NCBI RefSeq assembly: GCF_022482365.1
Contig: NZ_JAKVPE010000001.1
Location: 2,098,176 to 2,162,175 of the forward strand
Direction of reading: 5' to 3'
Length of the DNA stretch: 64,000 nucleotides
Source: Limosilactobacillus sp.
Lineage (GTDB): Bacteria > Bacillota > Bacilli > Lactobacillales > Lactobacillaceae
The notes beneath the pieces were generated by a model. It was not told the DNA's origin. It saw only the letters and a list, made by a program, of their open reading frames with translations, and made no database searches. A program made the translations under genes and the position numbers. Positions 51,180 through 60,407 of the stretch are shown one piece after another. Numbering within the stretch: the first letter of the stretch is position 1; every line of letters starts with the position of its first letter.

Positions 51180-51519
51180 AACCTGTCCCCCTTGTTTTCT
51201 ATAAGTGTCAATCCAAAAAAAGGGGGGTCTTGTACGCTATGGCTACCGTAACTTCTTTCATTTCCGGATCAGAATTCTTATTTCGTTGAAGACCTCTAAT
51301 CTAATGAGTCGTGAATTATCAAAAAAAGAGAACTAGACCAATAGCCAATGTGGATTAGTCTAATTCTCAAGAATCTCTTCATCCTTACCGATTGACAAAG
51401 AGCCTTTAATGCTATCTATAATTGTTACAACTAGATTATTAAATTTAGTTGTTCTATCAATATTTCTTAGGTTTAATCATTAATGTCAATATCTAACGTA
51501 CAGAAAGGCTTTTGAACTA
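51180..51519. other. Non-coding interval before the PTPS-related gene
   Basis: This stretch has a weak hairpin at 51333-51375 (GAGAACTAGAC with GTCTAATTCTC) and a possible promoter: TTGACA (51392-51397), a 19-bp spacer and TATAAT (51417-51422). I see no gene. It is AT-rich like the gene that follows. Confidence 0.5.
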
Positions 51520-53082
51520 ATGCGATCGTCTAAAAGAACTAATTTTAAATACTATTGCTTATTTCTCATTAATACATTTGTTATTTACTTTTTTGAGGTG
51601 AAAAATGGAATCATTTGTGGTTGGGACCTTCAATTTCATCTTAACCGTATTGAGGAACTATCGCAAAGTATATATAGTGGACACTTGTTATCATCCAATG
51701 GTAGCTTTGCTTTCTGTCAGATTGGTTTATTAGTTAACAAATTTTACCCATATTTGTTTTTATATCCCTTTGCTCTGCTTAGGGGCCTTATCAACCCAGT
51801 TCTTGCCTACAACATTTGCTTAATAAGCATAACTATCTTGTCATTTATTATTTCTTACAGGGCTATTACATACGTCAGTCGTTCTTCCTTATCTGGTTTC
51901 TTCTTTAGCATTATCTATAACAACAGTGGTTACATATTATTACAGATAACCCAGCGCGGCGATATTGCAGAATACATCGCCCTGGCTTTATTGCCACTAC
52001 TGTTAGAAGGTTTTATCGGTCTAATTGACAATGATAATTCGCTAAAGTGGCTTTGGTTACCGATCATTTTTATTCTATTAACCTACGACCATCTATTATC
52101 TACTATTTTGTTTATGCTCTTTATGATAATAATGGCATTATTTTACTGGCATGAATTTCGTTCAAAATTAATAAAATTGATCATTTCTATGGGAATCGTT
52201 ATTGTTGCTACGTTACCAGTCTCGTTGCAAATCATTTTAACTACTCATCAAAATAGAATCATTACCCCCATTGTTCCTGATACTCTGCAAAACGAGGCTC
52301 TTAAGCCAAGTGATCTTTTTCTTAATTCATTAAATAACAATGTTCCGGGTCTACTTTCTGAAGTTAACGTTGGAATTGTTGTTTTGCTTTGCGTTATTTT
52401 TAGTATTTGGACTCTGAAGCAGAGTTCCAAATTAGGACGACAGTTAGGAATACTAGGAGTGATATTCCTATTTCTATCAACCAACTTGTTTCCATGGTTT
52501 ATCTTCCAGCACACCATTATGCACGTTCTTCAATTTCCATGGCGTTTCCTCGGAATAGCTACCTTCTGTATTGCTTATGCAATCTCTGTAGCTCTGCAGA
52601 ATGTGCGGGGCCGTAACATAGCGATGATCTTCTTTATTCTTATTAATATGGTTACCTTCAACTATATGCACACGTTTTGTCATCGTAATAATCAGGTCAT
52701 TGATTATCATAGTGTCAAGCAATACAATAACTACGCAACTGAAGCGGTATATACAGACTATATGCCATACCAAACGCTACACGGGATCAATAAGGCCGCC
52801 AATTTCCGAAAAGCTTCTGATATACATCGACACATTGCTTTGATAAATGGGAAGAGAATTAGACTAAGCAACAGACAAATTCATCCAGAATATGATCGAA
52901 TTAGCTATCGCTTAACAAACCTAATTCCCAACAAAAAGAATCAGGTTACCCTTCCACTTCTTAATTACGGTAAGAATTATTCTAAAGATGGCATCAAAGT
53001 CCAACAATCTTCCAAGGGAACTACCACTATTATTTTTGTCCCTTCGCAACCACATCAACACATAACAATCTATTTAAGATGA
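51520..53082 (+). CDS. PTPS-related (GT-C-like) polytopic membrane protein
   Basis: A 520-residue membrane protein with about eleven helices. The first extracytoplasmic loop carries GWDLQFHLNRIEELSQSIYSG, whose acidic residue and FHL motif are typical of the 6-pyruvoyl-tetrahydropterin-synthase-related membrane domain, a GT-C glycosyltransferase-like family. The C-terminal 130 residues are soluble and probably outside. It probably handles a lipid-linked sugar, but this is inference. AGAAAGG precedes the ATG. The gene is strongly AT-rich compared with the core, a sign of transfer from a lower-GC lactobacillus. Confidence 0.75.
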   Translation: MRSSKRTNFKYYCLFLINTFVIYFFEVKNGIICGWDLQFHLNRIEELSQSIYSGHLLSSNGSFAFCQIGLLVNKFYPYLFLYPFALLRGLINPVLAYNICLISITILSFIISYRAITYVSRSSLSGFFFSIIYNNSGYILLQITQRGDIAEYIALALLPLLLEGFIGLIDNDNSLKWLWLPIIFILLTYDHLLSTILFMLFMIIMALFYWHEFRSKLIKLIISMGIVIVATLPVSLQIILTTHQNRIITPIVPDTLQNEALKPSDLFLNSLNNNVPGLLSEVNVGIVVLLCVIFSIWTLKQSSKLGRQLGILGVIFLFLSTNLFPWFIFQHTIMHVLQFPWRFLGIATFCIAYAISVALQNVRGRNIAMIFFILINMVTFNYMHTFCHRNNQVIDYHSVKQYNNYATEAVYTDYMPYQTLHGINKAANFRKASDIHRHIALINGKRIRLSNRQIHPEYDRISYRLTNLIPNKKNQVTLPLLNYGKNYSKDGIKVQQSSKGTTTIIFVPSQPHQHITIYLR

Positions 53083-53176
53083 CGAAAAAGTAAATAGTCA
53101 GCAATACCCCGTCTAGGCGCGGTTGACCAATCCTCCTATACTGAAGACATAAGATTCAGTACAGGAGGATTTCTTT

Positions 53177-53256
53177 ATGGAAGAGAAGCATGATATTGTG
53201 GCACCCGTTTTCAAAGCCAAAGGTAAGCCAGTTAGTAAGGGCCGGATTTACAATCT
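53177..53256 (+). pseudogene. 5' end of an unknown gene cut by IS30
   Basis: After AGGAGG at 53163 and ATG at 53177 the frame reads MEEKHDIVAPVFKAKG, then KPVSKGRIYN, and then runs into the left end of the next insertion sequence. The rest is missing. It may be the start of another transposase; I cannot assign it. Confidence 0.4.
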
Positions 53257-54373
53257 AAGTGCAACATCATAAATTAAACAAAAAGGCCATGAAGACCTAA
53301 ACTTAAATTGACCAAAAAATAAGAAAGGTGATCTTCATGACTCAGATTGATTCTAACATTCCTCGTTACTACCATCAACTAACTAGTGAGCAGCGTGGAC
53401 AGATTGAGGCACTACATGATCTGAACTGGTCTAATGCCGCGATCGCCAGAAAGCTTCACTGTCATCGGTCAACGATTGGTCGTGAGCTTAAACGTGGTCG
53501 TGTCTTACAGCGTAACTCAGATTACTTTCTTTACCATCACTACTATGGTGAAACGGCGCCAGCCAAGCATGAACAGCGGCGGCTGAAATGTCATTGTCAT
53601 TTCTTGCTTAAACGGGGCCATTTCTTCTTTAAGCTCCTAACCAAACAGCTGGGCAGCCAATTTAACGCGATGAGTGTGGACGAGTTTATTGGCCAGTTCA
53701 AGTTAAAGTTTCCTGACCAGTTTTGTCCGTCAACGCCAACTGTTTACCGCTATATTGACCAGGGACGGTTAGCCATTAAGAATCTTGATTTACCACAGAA
53801 GCTAAGTCGGCATCTAAAAAAGCACCATCGTTCCCACTCTCGGCAAGCAGTGAAGCGGCTGGGAGTTTCAATTGAAAAACGCCCGCAAAAGATTAATCAG
53901 CGCCAACGTCCTTTTGATTGGGAGGGGGGATTTAGTCAAGGGGGTTCGGCGGAAGAATCAACCAGCCCTGATGACTCTAACAGAACGCTTAACGCGCTTT
54001 GAGATTGTCATTAAGATTCCCAATTACCGAGCAGGAACCTGTCGTCAAGAGCTTCAGAAGGTGATTAATTACCATCCAAACTGGTTTAACTCGATCACTT
54101 TTGATAATGGTGCCGAATTCTCTACATTGGCTAAAATTAGACATGCCAAGATTTACTTCGCTCACCCGTACTCACCTTGGGAACGGGGAAGCAATGAAAA
54201 CAATAATGGACTGCTTCGTCAATTCTATCCCAAGGGCCAACCCATTAAGCAATCCCTTCTCTACCTCCACCAAGCAGTCCAAGCTATCAATACCAAGCCC
54301 CGCAAGCTTCTTCACTACCACACCGCTCAACAATGTTTTCATCAATATTTAGCTTCATAGCCATGTTGCACTT
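53257..54373 (+). mobile_element. IS30-family insertion sequence, third type, defective
   Basis: The ends share AAGTGCAACAT (53257-53267, and in reverse complement at 54363-54373). The 1117-bp element carries a single transposase gene broken by a frameshift. No target duplication was seen. It cuts a small gene on its left. Confidence 0.8.
53337..54360 (+). pseudogene. IS30-family transposase with frameshift
   Basis: The first part has the helix-turn-helix (LTSEQRGQIEALHDLNWSN, ARKLHCHRSTIGRELKRG), the second part the DDE core (ITFDNGAEF, SPWERGSNENNN). They are in different frames. The break lies at the G run near 53924-53929: removing one G restores the expected WEGDLVKG. The change is therefore a one-base insertion in a homopolymer; a sequencing error cannot be excluded. 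GAAAGGTG precedes the ATG at 53337. Confidence 0.85.
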
Positions 54374-54493
54374 GAGTTGACAATTCGTGTTTACAAATCA
54401 ACTAAGAAAATAGCTCTAGTTATTTAAAAACATGATATACTGAAGTCATCCTAAGGCGGTCGCTCTAATTGACAGAGCGCTTAAAAATCCCTT

Positions 54494-54613
54494 AGTAACC
54501 TAATTTTTTCAATTTCTGTAATTGATAGGCGGAATCTTGCCTTAGAGAAAGTTACCTAGATTAAAGTGTCCAACTTGCAGGGTTCACTTCAAGAATTAAC
54601 CTTTACTAAGTTC
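54494..54613. repeat. 120-bp direct repeat, left copy
   Basis: The block begins AGTAACCTAATTTTTTC and ends CTTTACTAAGTTC. It is repeated at 56122-56241 with one difference seen (A/G near 54561). The stretch contains AAAGTGTCCAACTTGCAGG, similar to the ends of IS3-type elements. It directly abuts the ISL3-type element. Confidence 0.85.
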
Positions 54614-56102
54614 GGCTCTTCGTCAAGAAGTACTGATAAGATAAATTGAATAATTTCTAAGCAGCTCTTGCCTGACCCTGGACATGAGCTGTTTTATTAT
54701 GCCAATTAATGGCGATATAAGAATTCGGCAGGGAAATCAGGATACGAACGCGGAAGTGGAAGAAGTTACGAAAGCCATAGGCAGTCCGTTTGATAACTTT
54801 AATCTTATTGTTTGTACCCTCAACGGGACCATTCGTGTAATGATCATATTTGAAGCTGGCGATGATTTCTTGACGATGGGTTCGCAGAGTGCGTTGGACC
54901 TTCTGAAACGCTTGGGGAAGCGCGGTCCATTTGATAGCTAATAGTTGGTTGAGAGCTGACTTACTCCGATGATTAACTGCTAGAATCAGGCCTTGGTAAT
55001 ATTGATAGGCCTGCTTAAGCTCGTCGTCGAAAGCTAATAAACGATGAATAACCTCAATATCAGTTAGCTGGGCGTAACCAAAATTGCGGCGGCGCCAAAA
55101 GTTATCATACTTGAGGAGTGCACTAGGGGTTAAGAGCAGTTTCCAAAAATGTTTGAGAGCTCGCCATTGCCGGGAACTTTTTCCGGCACGGTTCATTACT
55201 TTAATCCTAGTTTGGTTCAGGGCACGGTAAGCTTGAGCTACGACATGGAAGTGGTCCGCGATAATTAAAGCATGCGGAAATAGCTCTTGAATCAAGCGGC
55301 GGTAAGGAGTATAGAGATCGACCGTAACAGTTTGAACCGCTAAACGAGCGCGGTGACTATAACGCAGGAAGTAATTGCGAAGAAAGCTACTCCGGCGTGA
55401 AAGAATGATATCGAGCGTTCGATGGTTCTCAATGTTTACGAGAATCATGCTCATTCCGCTGGGCGCAAAGCGACCAGAATGAAAGTCATCGAAGGCAATA
55501 TGACGGGGAAGCCAATGGTAGTTAGGCTTAAAGACATGATCAAGGTGATTAATTACGCGCCTGACGGTCCAGCCCGAAACAGAAAAATCATCGGCGATAT
55601 CAGTTTGGGATTCATTCTTAACCAGTTGCATCATAATGCGTTGCTTAATACTCGTGGCGATATGTTGACGATATTGGACATCCTCGACCGGAGCTAATTT
55701 CGTCACTGTTTGTGGACATTGAGGAGAAGCTGGGCAAATATACTTCTGCTTTTTAATCGACCAAACAGTCGGCTTGTAATGAAGGCCTGCCCCATGATAG
55801 TTAACGATTTTAATGCCATTCTTGTACATTAGCCGGCCACAATGAGGACAATGCATGGGGTAGGATTGAACAAGATGGACCACAATATAATCGCCGTGAT
55901 CGGCAATCGAGTCTTCTTTAGTATTGGTATCAAGTTCAAGATGAGTGTCTTTAATTCCGAGAGCAGTTCTGATAGAATTATCCATGAAAGATGGTCCTTT
56001 CTTAAACGAAGACGGGGGTCAGCCATCTTTCGTTTTTTATTTTAAATTTAAACCAAAATAAGCACTGATGTTAAATCCATCAGTACTTAAAATTGTAGAA
56101 CC
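54614..56102 (-). mobile_element. ISL3-family insertion sequence
   Basis: The ends GGCTCTTC...AAGTACTGAT and, in reverse complement, GGTTCTAC...AAGTACTGAT are imperfect inverted repeats; the transposase gene fills the element on the minus strand. The expected 8-bp target duplication is missing: the left flank ends CTAAGTTC, the right flank starts ATTTTTAT. Confidence 0.85.
54657..55985 (-). CDS. ISL3-family transposase
   Basis: A 442-residue transposase. The N-terminal zinc finger CPHCGRLMYKNG and the CPASPQCPQTVTK block, a helix-turn-helix (DIADDFSVSGWTVRRVI) and the DDE core region (FDDFHSG with the first Asp, VTVDLYTPYRRLIQELFPHA with the second, and GPVEGTNNKIKVIKRTAYG with the Glu) are all visible. 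AAAGGA lies nine bases before the ATG. The frame is intact, so the element may be active. It lies between two 120-bp direct repeats. Confidence 0.94.
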   Translation of the reverse strand: MDNSIRTALGIKDTHLELDTNTKEDSIADHGDYIVVHLVQSYPMHCPHCGRLMYKNGIKIVNYHGAGLHYKPTVWSIKKQKYICPASPQCPQTVTKLAPVEDVQYRQHIATSIKQRIMMQLVKNESQTDIADDFSVSGWTVRRVINHLDHVFKPNYHWLPRHIAFDDFHSGRFAPSGMSMILVNIENHRTLDIILSRRSSFLRNYFLRYSHRARLAVQTVTVDLYTPYRRLIQELFPHALIIADHFHVVAQAYRALNQTRIKVMNRAGKSSRQWRALKHFWKLLLTPSALLKYDNFWRRRNFGYAQLTDIEVIHRLLAFDDELKQAYQYYQGLILAVNHRSKSALNQLLAIKWTALPQAFQKVQRTLRTHRQEIIASFKYDHYTNGPVEGTNNKIKVIKRTAYGFRNFFHFRVRILISLPNSYIAINWHNKTAHVQGQARAA

Positions 56103-56121
56103 ATTTTTATGAATAAATCAG

Positions 56122-56241
56122 AGTAACCTAATTTTTTCAATTTCTGTAATTGATAGGCGGAATCTTGCCTTAGAGAAAGTTGCCTAGATTAAAGTGTCCA
56201 ACTTGCAGGGTTCACTTCAAGAATTAACCTTTACTAAGTTC
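56122..56241. repeat. 120-bp direct repeat, right copy
   Basis: Same sequence as 54494-54613 apart from one base. Nineteen bases (56103-56121) separate it from the ISL3 end, and it ends seven bases before the 3' end of the GH13 gene. Confidence 0.85.
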
Positions 56242-56248
56242 AGACTTG

Positions 56249-58015
56249 CTATTTCATTGTAATCACAAACCCATTTGGCATCAATTGGTGATCCTGTACG
56301 CCCTGGCTAAGAAGTAACCGACCGGTACTTAAGCATTTAATTGGTAAATTCGTAGTGTTGAAAATCCCCGTAAGAACCTTTCCGGCACCCATACGAGAAA
56401 TTTCCACCAGTCCTGTCGGCAAGACTTTAAGAACAACCATGCCGCCTTCAATCAAGTCTGCATTGTTCCGTCGCAATGCCACTAACTTTTTAAAGAAAGT
56501 AAACATATCCTGACCATCATCATCTGGCACCCAATTCATCGGTTTCCGACAGTCTGGGTCATTATCGCCATCCATGCCGTACTCGGTACCATAATAAATC
56601 GACGGTGTACCAGGCTGCAAGAAGGTAAAGGCAAAGGTTTCCTTGACCAGATCCCGGTTACCACGAGCCTGGGTCATAATCCTGGCAGTGTCATGTGAAT
56701 CTAAAACATTAAACATCATCTGGTTAGTCTGGTCACGATACTTCATCAACTGATTACTCAGATGGTCTATCATTTGTTCCGCGCTAATCCGATGATTAAT
56801 GAAATGATCCAAAATAGCACCTGTATAACTGTAATTCATAACCCCGCTGAACTCGTCCCCGTTCAGCCACGCCTGCGAAGTATGCCAAATCTCACCTAGG
56901 ATATAAAAATCTGGTTTGAGGGCCGTTGTCTCCTGGTGGAACCTCTTCCAGAAGTGGTGGTCAATTTCATTGGCCACATCCAGCCGCCAAGCATCAATAT
57001 CAAATTCCTCAATCCAATATTTGGCAATTCCCAACAAGTAATCCTGCACTGCTGGGTTAGCTGTATTGAGTTTCGGCATATGCGGTGTGTAATCAAAGGT
57101 ATCGTAAGTTGCATCCGGGGTAAATTCAAAGTTCTTGGTCGGCGTGTAAGTTGCTGGGAACTTATTAACATGGAACCAATCAGCATATTTCGAGTTTTGG
57201 CCGTTTTTAAGGACGTCCTGCCACTGCGGCGACTTATCACCAATATGGTTAAAGACGGCATCTAGCATTACCTTAATCCCCCGCTTGTGAGCCTGGGCAA
57301 CTACTTCCTTAAATAAGGCGGCGTCACCAAAGTGGGGGTCAATCTGGTAATAGTCTTCTGTATCATACTTATGGTTAGAAGGGGCTTTAAAAAGCGGGTT
57401 AAAGTAGATCCCATTGACACCCAATGCTTGAAGGTGGTCAAGGTGGTCCAGTACACCCTGCAAGTCACCGCCATAGAAATCCTGACGACCAGGATGGTCA
57501 TTGGCATTCCACTTTTTAGTACCAGCAGGGTCGTTGGACTGATCACCATTGGCAAAGCGCTCGGGGAAAATCTGGTACCAAACCGTTTTCTTTACCCATT
57601 CTGGAGCGTGAAACATATCAATCTCTTGGAAGAAGGGCATCCGAAAGTAGGTATTTAAATCATTCAAGGCCGCGTGGTCATCTGGCTGAAGGTAGCCCCG
57701 GTCGGTATAAACCGTCCTCGTCCCATCAGCGCCAGTGATGTCAAAGGCATACGCCAAGCGCTTTTTCGGCTCGGTAACCGCAATCTGCCAATAATCATAG
57801 AGGTCATCAGACAAGATTTTCTTCATCGGCGTCGGTTTGGTATAAAATGGCGGTTTAATTCCCGCCAGGCTGCGAAGACTGTAAGGGTCACCGTGCAATA
57901 GCTGGACCGCTTTTACGTCATCTTTAGCAGTCCGTAAACGGATATGCATCGTCTGAGAGTCATAAAGAAAGGCCATTTCGCTTTCTGGCCGGTGGTAGAT
58001 AGCAGCAAGTTTCAT
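56249..58015 (-). CDS. GH13 neopullulanase/maltogenic amylase-type hydrolase
   Basis: A cytoplasmic 588-residue enzyme that hydrolyses maltodextrins or cyclodextrins. An N-terminal CBM34-like domain (about residues 1-120) precedes the GH13 barrel. The catalytic residues are Asp346 (WRLDVANE), Glu375 (ILGEIW) and Asp442 (DSHDT), with VMLDAVFNH as region I. There is no signal peptide. This is the neopullulanase/cyclomaltodextrinase group (GH13_20). The ATG overlaps the permease stop codon by one base, so uptake and hydrolysis are translationally coupled. GC is intermediate. The ribosome site is in the permease 3' end (AAGGGAGATATTG). Confidence 0.93.
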   Translation of the reverse strand: MKLAAIYHRPESEMAFLYDSQTMHIRLRTAKDDVKAVQLLHGDPYSLRSLAGIKPPFYTKPTPMKKILSDDLYDYWQIAVTEPKKRLAYAFDITGADGTRTVYTDRGYLQPDDHAALNDLNTYFRMPFFQEIDMFHAPEWVKKTVWYQIFPERFANGDQSNDPAGTKKWNANDHPGRQDFYGGDLQGVLDHLDHLQALGVNGIYFNPLFKAPSNHKYDTEDYYQIDPHFGDAALFKEVVAQAHKRGIKVMLDAVFNHIGDKSPQWQDVLKNGQNSKYADWFHVNKFPATYTPTKNFEFTPDATYDTFDYTPHMPKLNTANPAVQDYLLGIAKYWIEEFDIDAWRLDVANEIDHHFWKRFHQETTALKPDFYILGEIWHTSQAWLNGDEFSGVMNYSYTGAILDHFINHRISAEQMIDHLSNQLMKYRDQTNQMMFNVLDSHDTARIMTQARGNRDLVKETFAFTFLQPGTPSIYYGTEYGMDGDNDPDCRKPMNWVPDDDGQDMFTFFKKLVALRRNNADLIEGGMVVLKVLPTGLVEISRMGAGKVLTGIFNTTNLPIKCLSTGRLLLSQGVQDHQLMPNGFVITMK

Positions 58016-59361
58016 TAGTCAATATCTCCCTTTTCAACAGAGGTTTCCTTGACAACGTAAACCGCAAATGCCCCAATCAGTGCTAGGGCAGCAGCTACGA
58101 CCAGCATGTGTGGCATGTAGTTGCCCAATAACGGATAAAGAGCAAAGGAGCAAACAGAAGCAACAATCTGCGGGAAGCAGATCCAGCAGTTGAATAACCC
58201 CATGTAAGTACCATCATGCTTACCATCCAGGGCATTCGTCAGGATAGTGAACGGGATGGAGTTGATCGTAACCCAGCACATCCCGATACCAATAAAAGCA
58301 ACGAACGATAATAGCTTAGTCGGCGCAACAGACAAGCCCCAGAAGCCGAGGGCACCCAGGACCATTCCTAAGGCGTAGGCAGGTTTCCGAATTCGGTCAT
58401 TCAGCTTTTGCAAAACCAATCCGTAAATAATTGCTACCCCGACTTCAACACCAGACAGGACACCAAACCAGTTCCCGGCCGCTTGGTAAGCAGCGCTAGA
58501 AGCATTCGTAGTGTGCCAGATGTTTTGGGCCACCGTCCCTGCACCATAAGTCCACAGGTATTGGAAACCAGTCCAAGAGAAGAATTCAACAATTCCCAGC
58601 GTCCAGAAAACCTTGGGCGCGTGTTTAACAATTGTGAAGAAGTTTTCACTGATATTAGCATTTTGGTCTAAGCCGTGGTACTTGGCATAAGTCTCTGGGT
58701 CATATTCGTCAACTTTCCAAATAGTAAAGATTGATGAAACAACTAAAATCGCAGCTCCAATATAGAATGACCACTTAACAGAATCTGGTAATTCACCCTT
58801 AGCTGCAACATTCTTAACCCCAATCCAGGTCAACAAAAACGGGAAGAGGTCAGCGGCAACGGACCCGATGTTTCCCCAAATCGTCTGCCATGACCAAGCC
58901 TGGTCCTTTTGTTCATCGTTTACCATGTCAGAAATCATCATCTTGAATGGCTGCATCGACATATTTGAAGACAGGTCCATAAATAGGATGGCTACCGCGC
59001 CGAACCATAGCGCAGTCGAAGTCTTGAAACCAAACGAGCCGGAGTTCGGCAACAGGCACATCACAATGACAGCCACAATCGTCCCTAAAATCAAGTAAGG
59101 GAGCCGCCGCCCAATTTTAGGAATCCAGGTCCGGTCGGAAAAGTAGCCGACCAGTGGTTGAACAACCATCCCTGCTAATGGCGGCAGGATGAAAAACCAT
59201 CCTAGCTTGGTTGGGTCCGCCCCCAGGGTTTGGAAGATCCGCCCCATGTTAGCACTCTGCAAAGCAAAGGCCATCGATGTCCCTAGGTTTCCAAACGTCA
59301 TTAGCATTAATACCGAAAACGCAAGCGAAGGCAAACGTTTATTCAACTTTTTTCGATTCAT
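58015..59361 (-). CDS. malT: MFS maltose/maltodextrin permease (GPH/SLC45-like)
   Basis: A 448-residue permease with twelve helices. Characteristic parts are FGNLGTSMAFALQSANMGRIF near the start, PPLAGMVVQPLVGYFSDRTW in the first loop, FKMMISDMVNDEQKDQAWS, and GMCWVTINSIPFTILTNAL in the second half. These define the sucrose/maltose (SLC45-like) MFS group. Maltose is inferred from the coupled GH13 hydrolase. The ATG at 59361 begins the normal N terminus, but an IS5-type element ends five bases upstream, so the native ribosome site is gone. A TTG at 59397 inside the IS would add twelve residues. Expression may be altered or lost. Confidence 0.87.
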   Translation of the reverse strand: MNRKKLNKRLPSLAFSVLMLMTFGNLGTSMAFALQSANMGRIFQTLGADPTKLGWFFILPPLAGMVVQPLVGYFSDRTWIPKIGRRLPYLILGTIVAVIVMCLLPNSGSFGFKTSTALWFGAVAILFMDLSSNMSMQPFKMMISDMVNDEQKDQAWSWQTIWGNIGSVAADLFPFLLTWIGVKNVAAKGELPDSVKWSFYIGAAILVVSSIFTIWKVDEYDPETYAKYHGLDQNANISENFFTIVKHAPKVFWTLGIVEFFSWTGFQYLWTYGAGTVAQNIWHTTNASSAAYQAAGNWFGVLSGVEVGVAIIYGLVLQKLNDRIRKPAYALGMVLGALGFWGLSVAPTKLLSFVAFIGIGMCWVTINSIPFTILTNALDGKHDGTYMGLFNCWICFPQIVASVCSFALYPLLGNYMPHMLVVAAALALIGAFAVYVVKETSVEKGDID

Positions 59362-59366
59362 AAGTA

Positions 59367-60255
59367 GGGTCTGTCTTAAAACAAGCTTTTTAGCCAAAGT
59401 TCCGGTATAATCTGGTTAAAAAACAAGAAATGAGGAATCACCGCATGACTAAGCCTCCATTAACCACTAATCGACACGCCATCTCTGATGAAAAGTGGCA
59501 GCAAATTGAAAAGCTCTTTCCCGCCTATACCACTGGTCGACCACCCAAGTTAAGTAATCGAGCGGCTTTAAATGCCGTGCTCTGGCAACTCAAGGTCGGC
59601 TCACCCTGGCGAGACTTGCCTACCGAGTTTGGTTCTTGGAAAACCGTTTATAGCCGGTTCCGAAAGTGGACGGATAGTGGTCTCTTCGAACAGATCTTCA
59701 AAATCATTTGTGAGGACGACGATCCCGACATGGAAAATGTCAGCCTGGACTCGACGACCATTCGGGTCCATCAAAAGGGCACTGGGGCTCAAAAAAATCC
59801 CGCTGCACAGTAGAAAATCAAGCGATCGGCCGCAGTGCCGGGGGCCTCACGACCAAAATTCATGTCGTCGTTGATGGCCTGGGGAACCCGCTCAAAATGA
59901 TCCTCACGGGTGGTCAAGTTCACGACAGTCAAGTTGCGCAACCCTTAATCAGTCAGTTAAAAATTGCCGGCGTCAATGTGATTGCGGATAAAGCCTATGG
60001 CAGTGAGGCTTTTCGCCAATACTTGGAAGCTGAGGAAGGCACCTATACCATTCCGCCCAAGAGTAACGCTAAAGAGAAATGGCCGGTGGACTACTACGTG
60101 TATCGTGAACGGCACTTAATTGAAAACTTCTTCAATCAACTGAAGAACTTCTGGCGAATTGCGACCCGCTATGACAAGTTAGCTCACGTTTATTTAGAAC
60201 GCGTTTACTTGGCGGCGATTCTGATTCGCCTGAAATAAAGTTTTCAGACGGACCC
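59367..60255 (+). mobile_element. IS5-family insertion sequence
   Basis: The 889-bp element begins GGGTCTGTCTTAAAAC and ends, in reverse complement, GGGTCCGTCTGAAAAC, a 16-bp inverted repeat with two differences. It carries a two-frame transposase. It inserted five bases before the start codon of the maltose permease gene. No clear target duplication is seen. Confidence 0.92.
59445..60238 (+). CDS. IS5-family transposase, two frames joined by -1 frameshift
   Basis: The first frame (from ATG 59445, GAGGAA upstream) has HAISDEKWQQIEKLFPAY, WQLKVGSPWRDLPTEFGSW and VSLDSTTIRVHQKGTG and stops at 59811. The second frame has GRSAGGLTTKIHVVVDGLG, VNVIADKAYGSEAFRQYL and RHLIENFFNQLKNFWRIATR, with the remaining DDE residues. 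The two are related by -1, and the run AAAAAAA at 59791-59797, inside the overlap, is a classic slippery site. IS5 relatives of the IS427/IS1031 group often use such frameshifting, so the element is probably functional. Confidence 0.85.
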
Positions 60256-60407
60256 TTGACTATTCGTAGAAATAATAAAAGTGTCATCTCTAGGGGGTGT
60301 TTTGAATAGGAACATATTCAACGACGGAAAAATTAATCACACGTTACTTTCTTTACAAATTACAAAAAAATGATAAAATGATTAGAAAAAGGAAAGAAAG
60401 TGAACAT

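Noticed and set aside
53328-54360. Programmed frameshift in the third IS30 transposase
   Set aside because: The needed shift is +1 at a G run; the one-base insertion explanation is simpler and fits the expected WEGDLVKG block.
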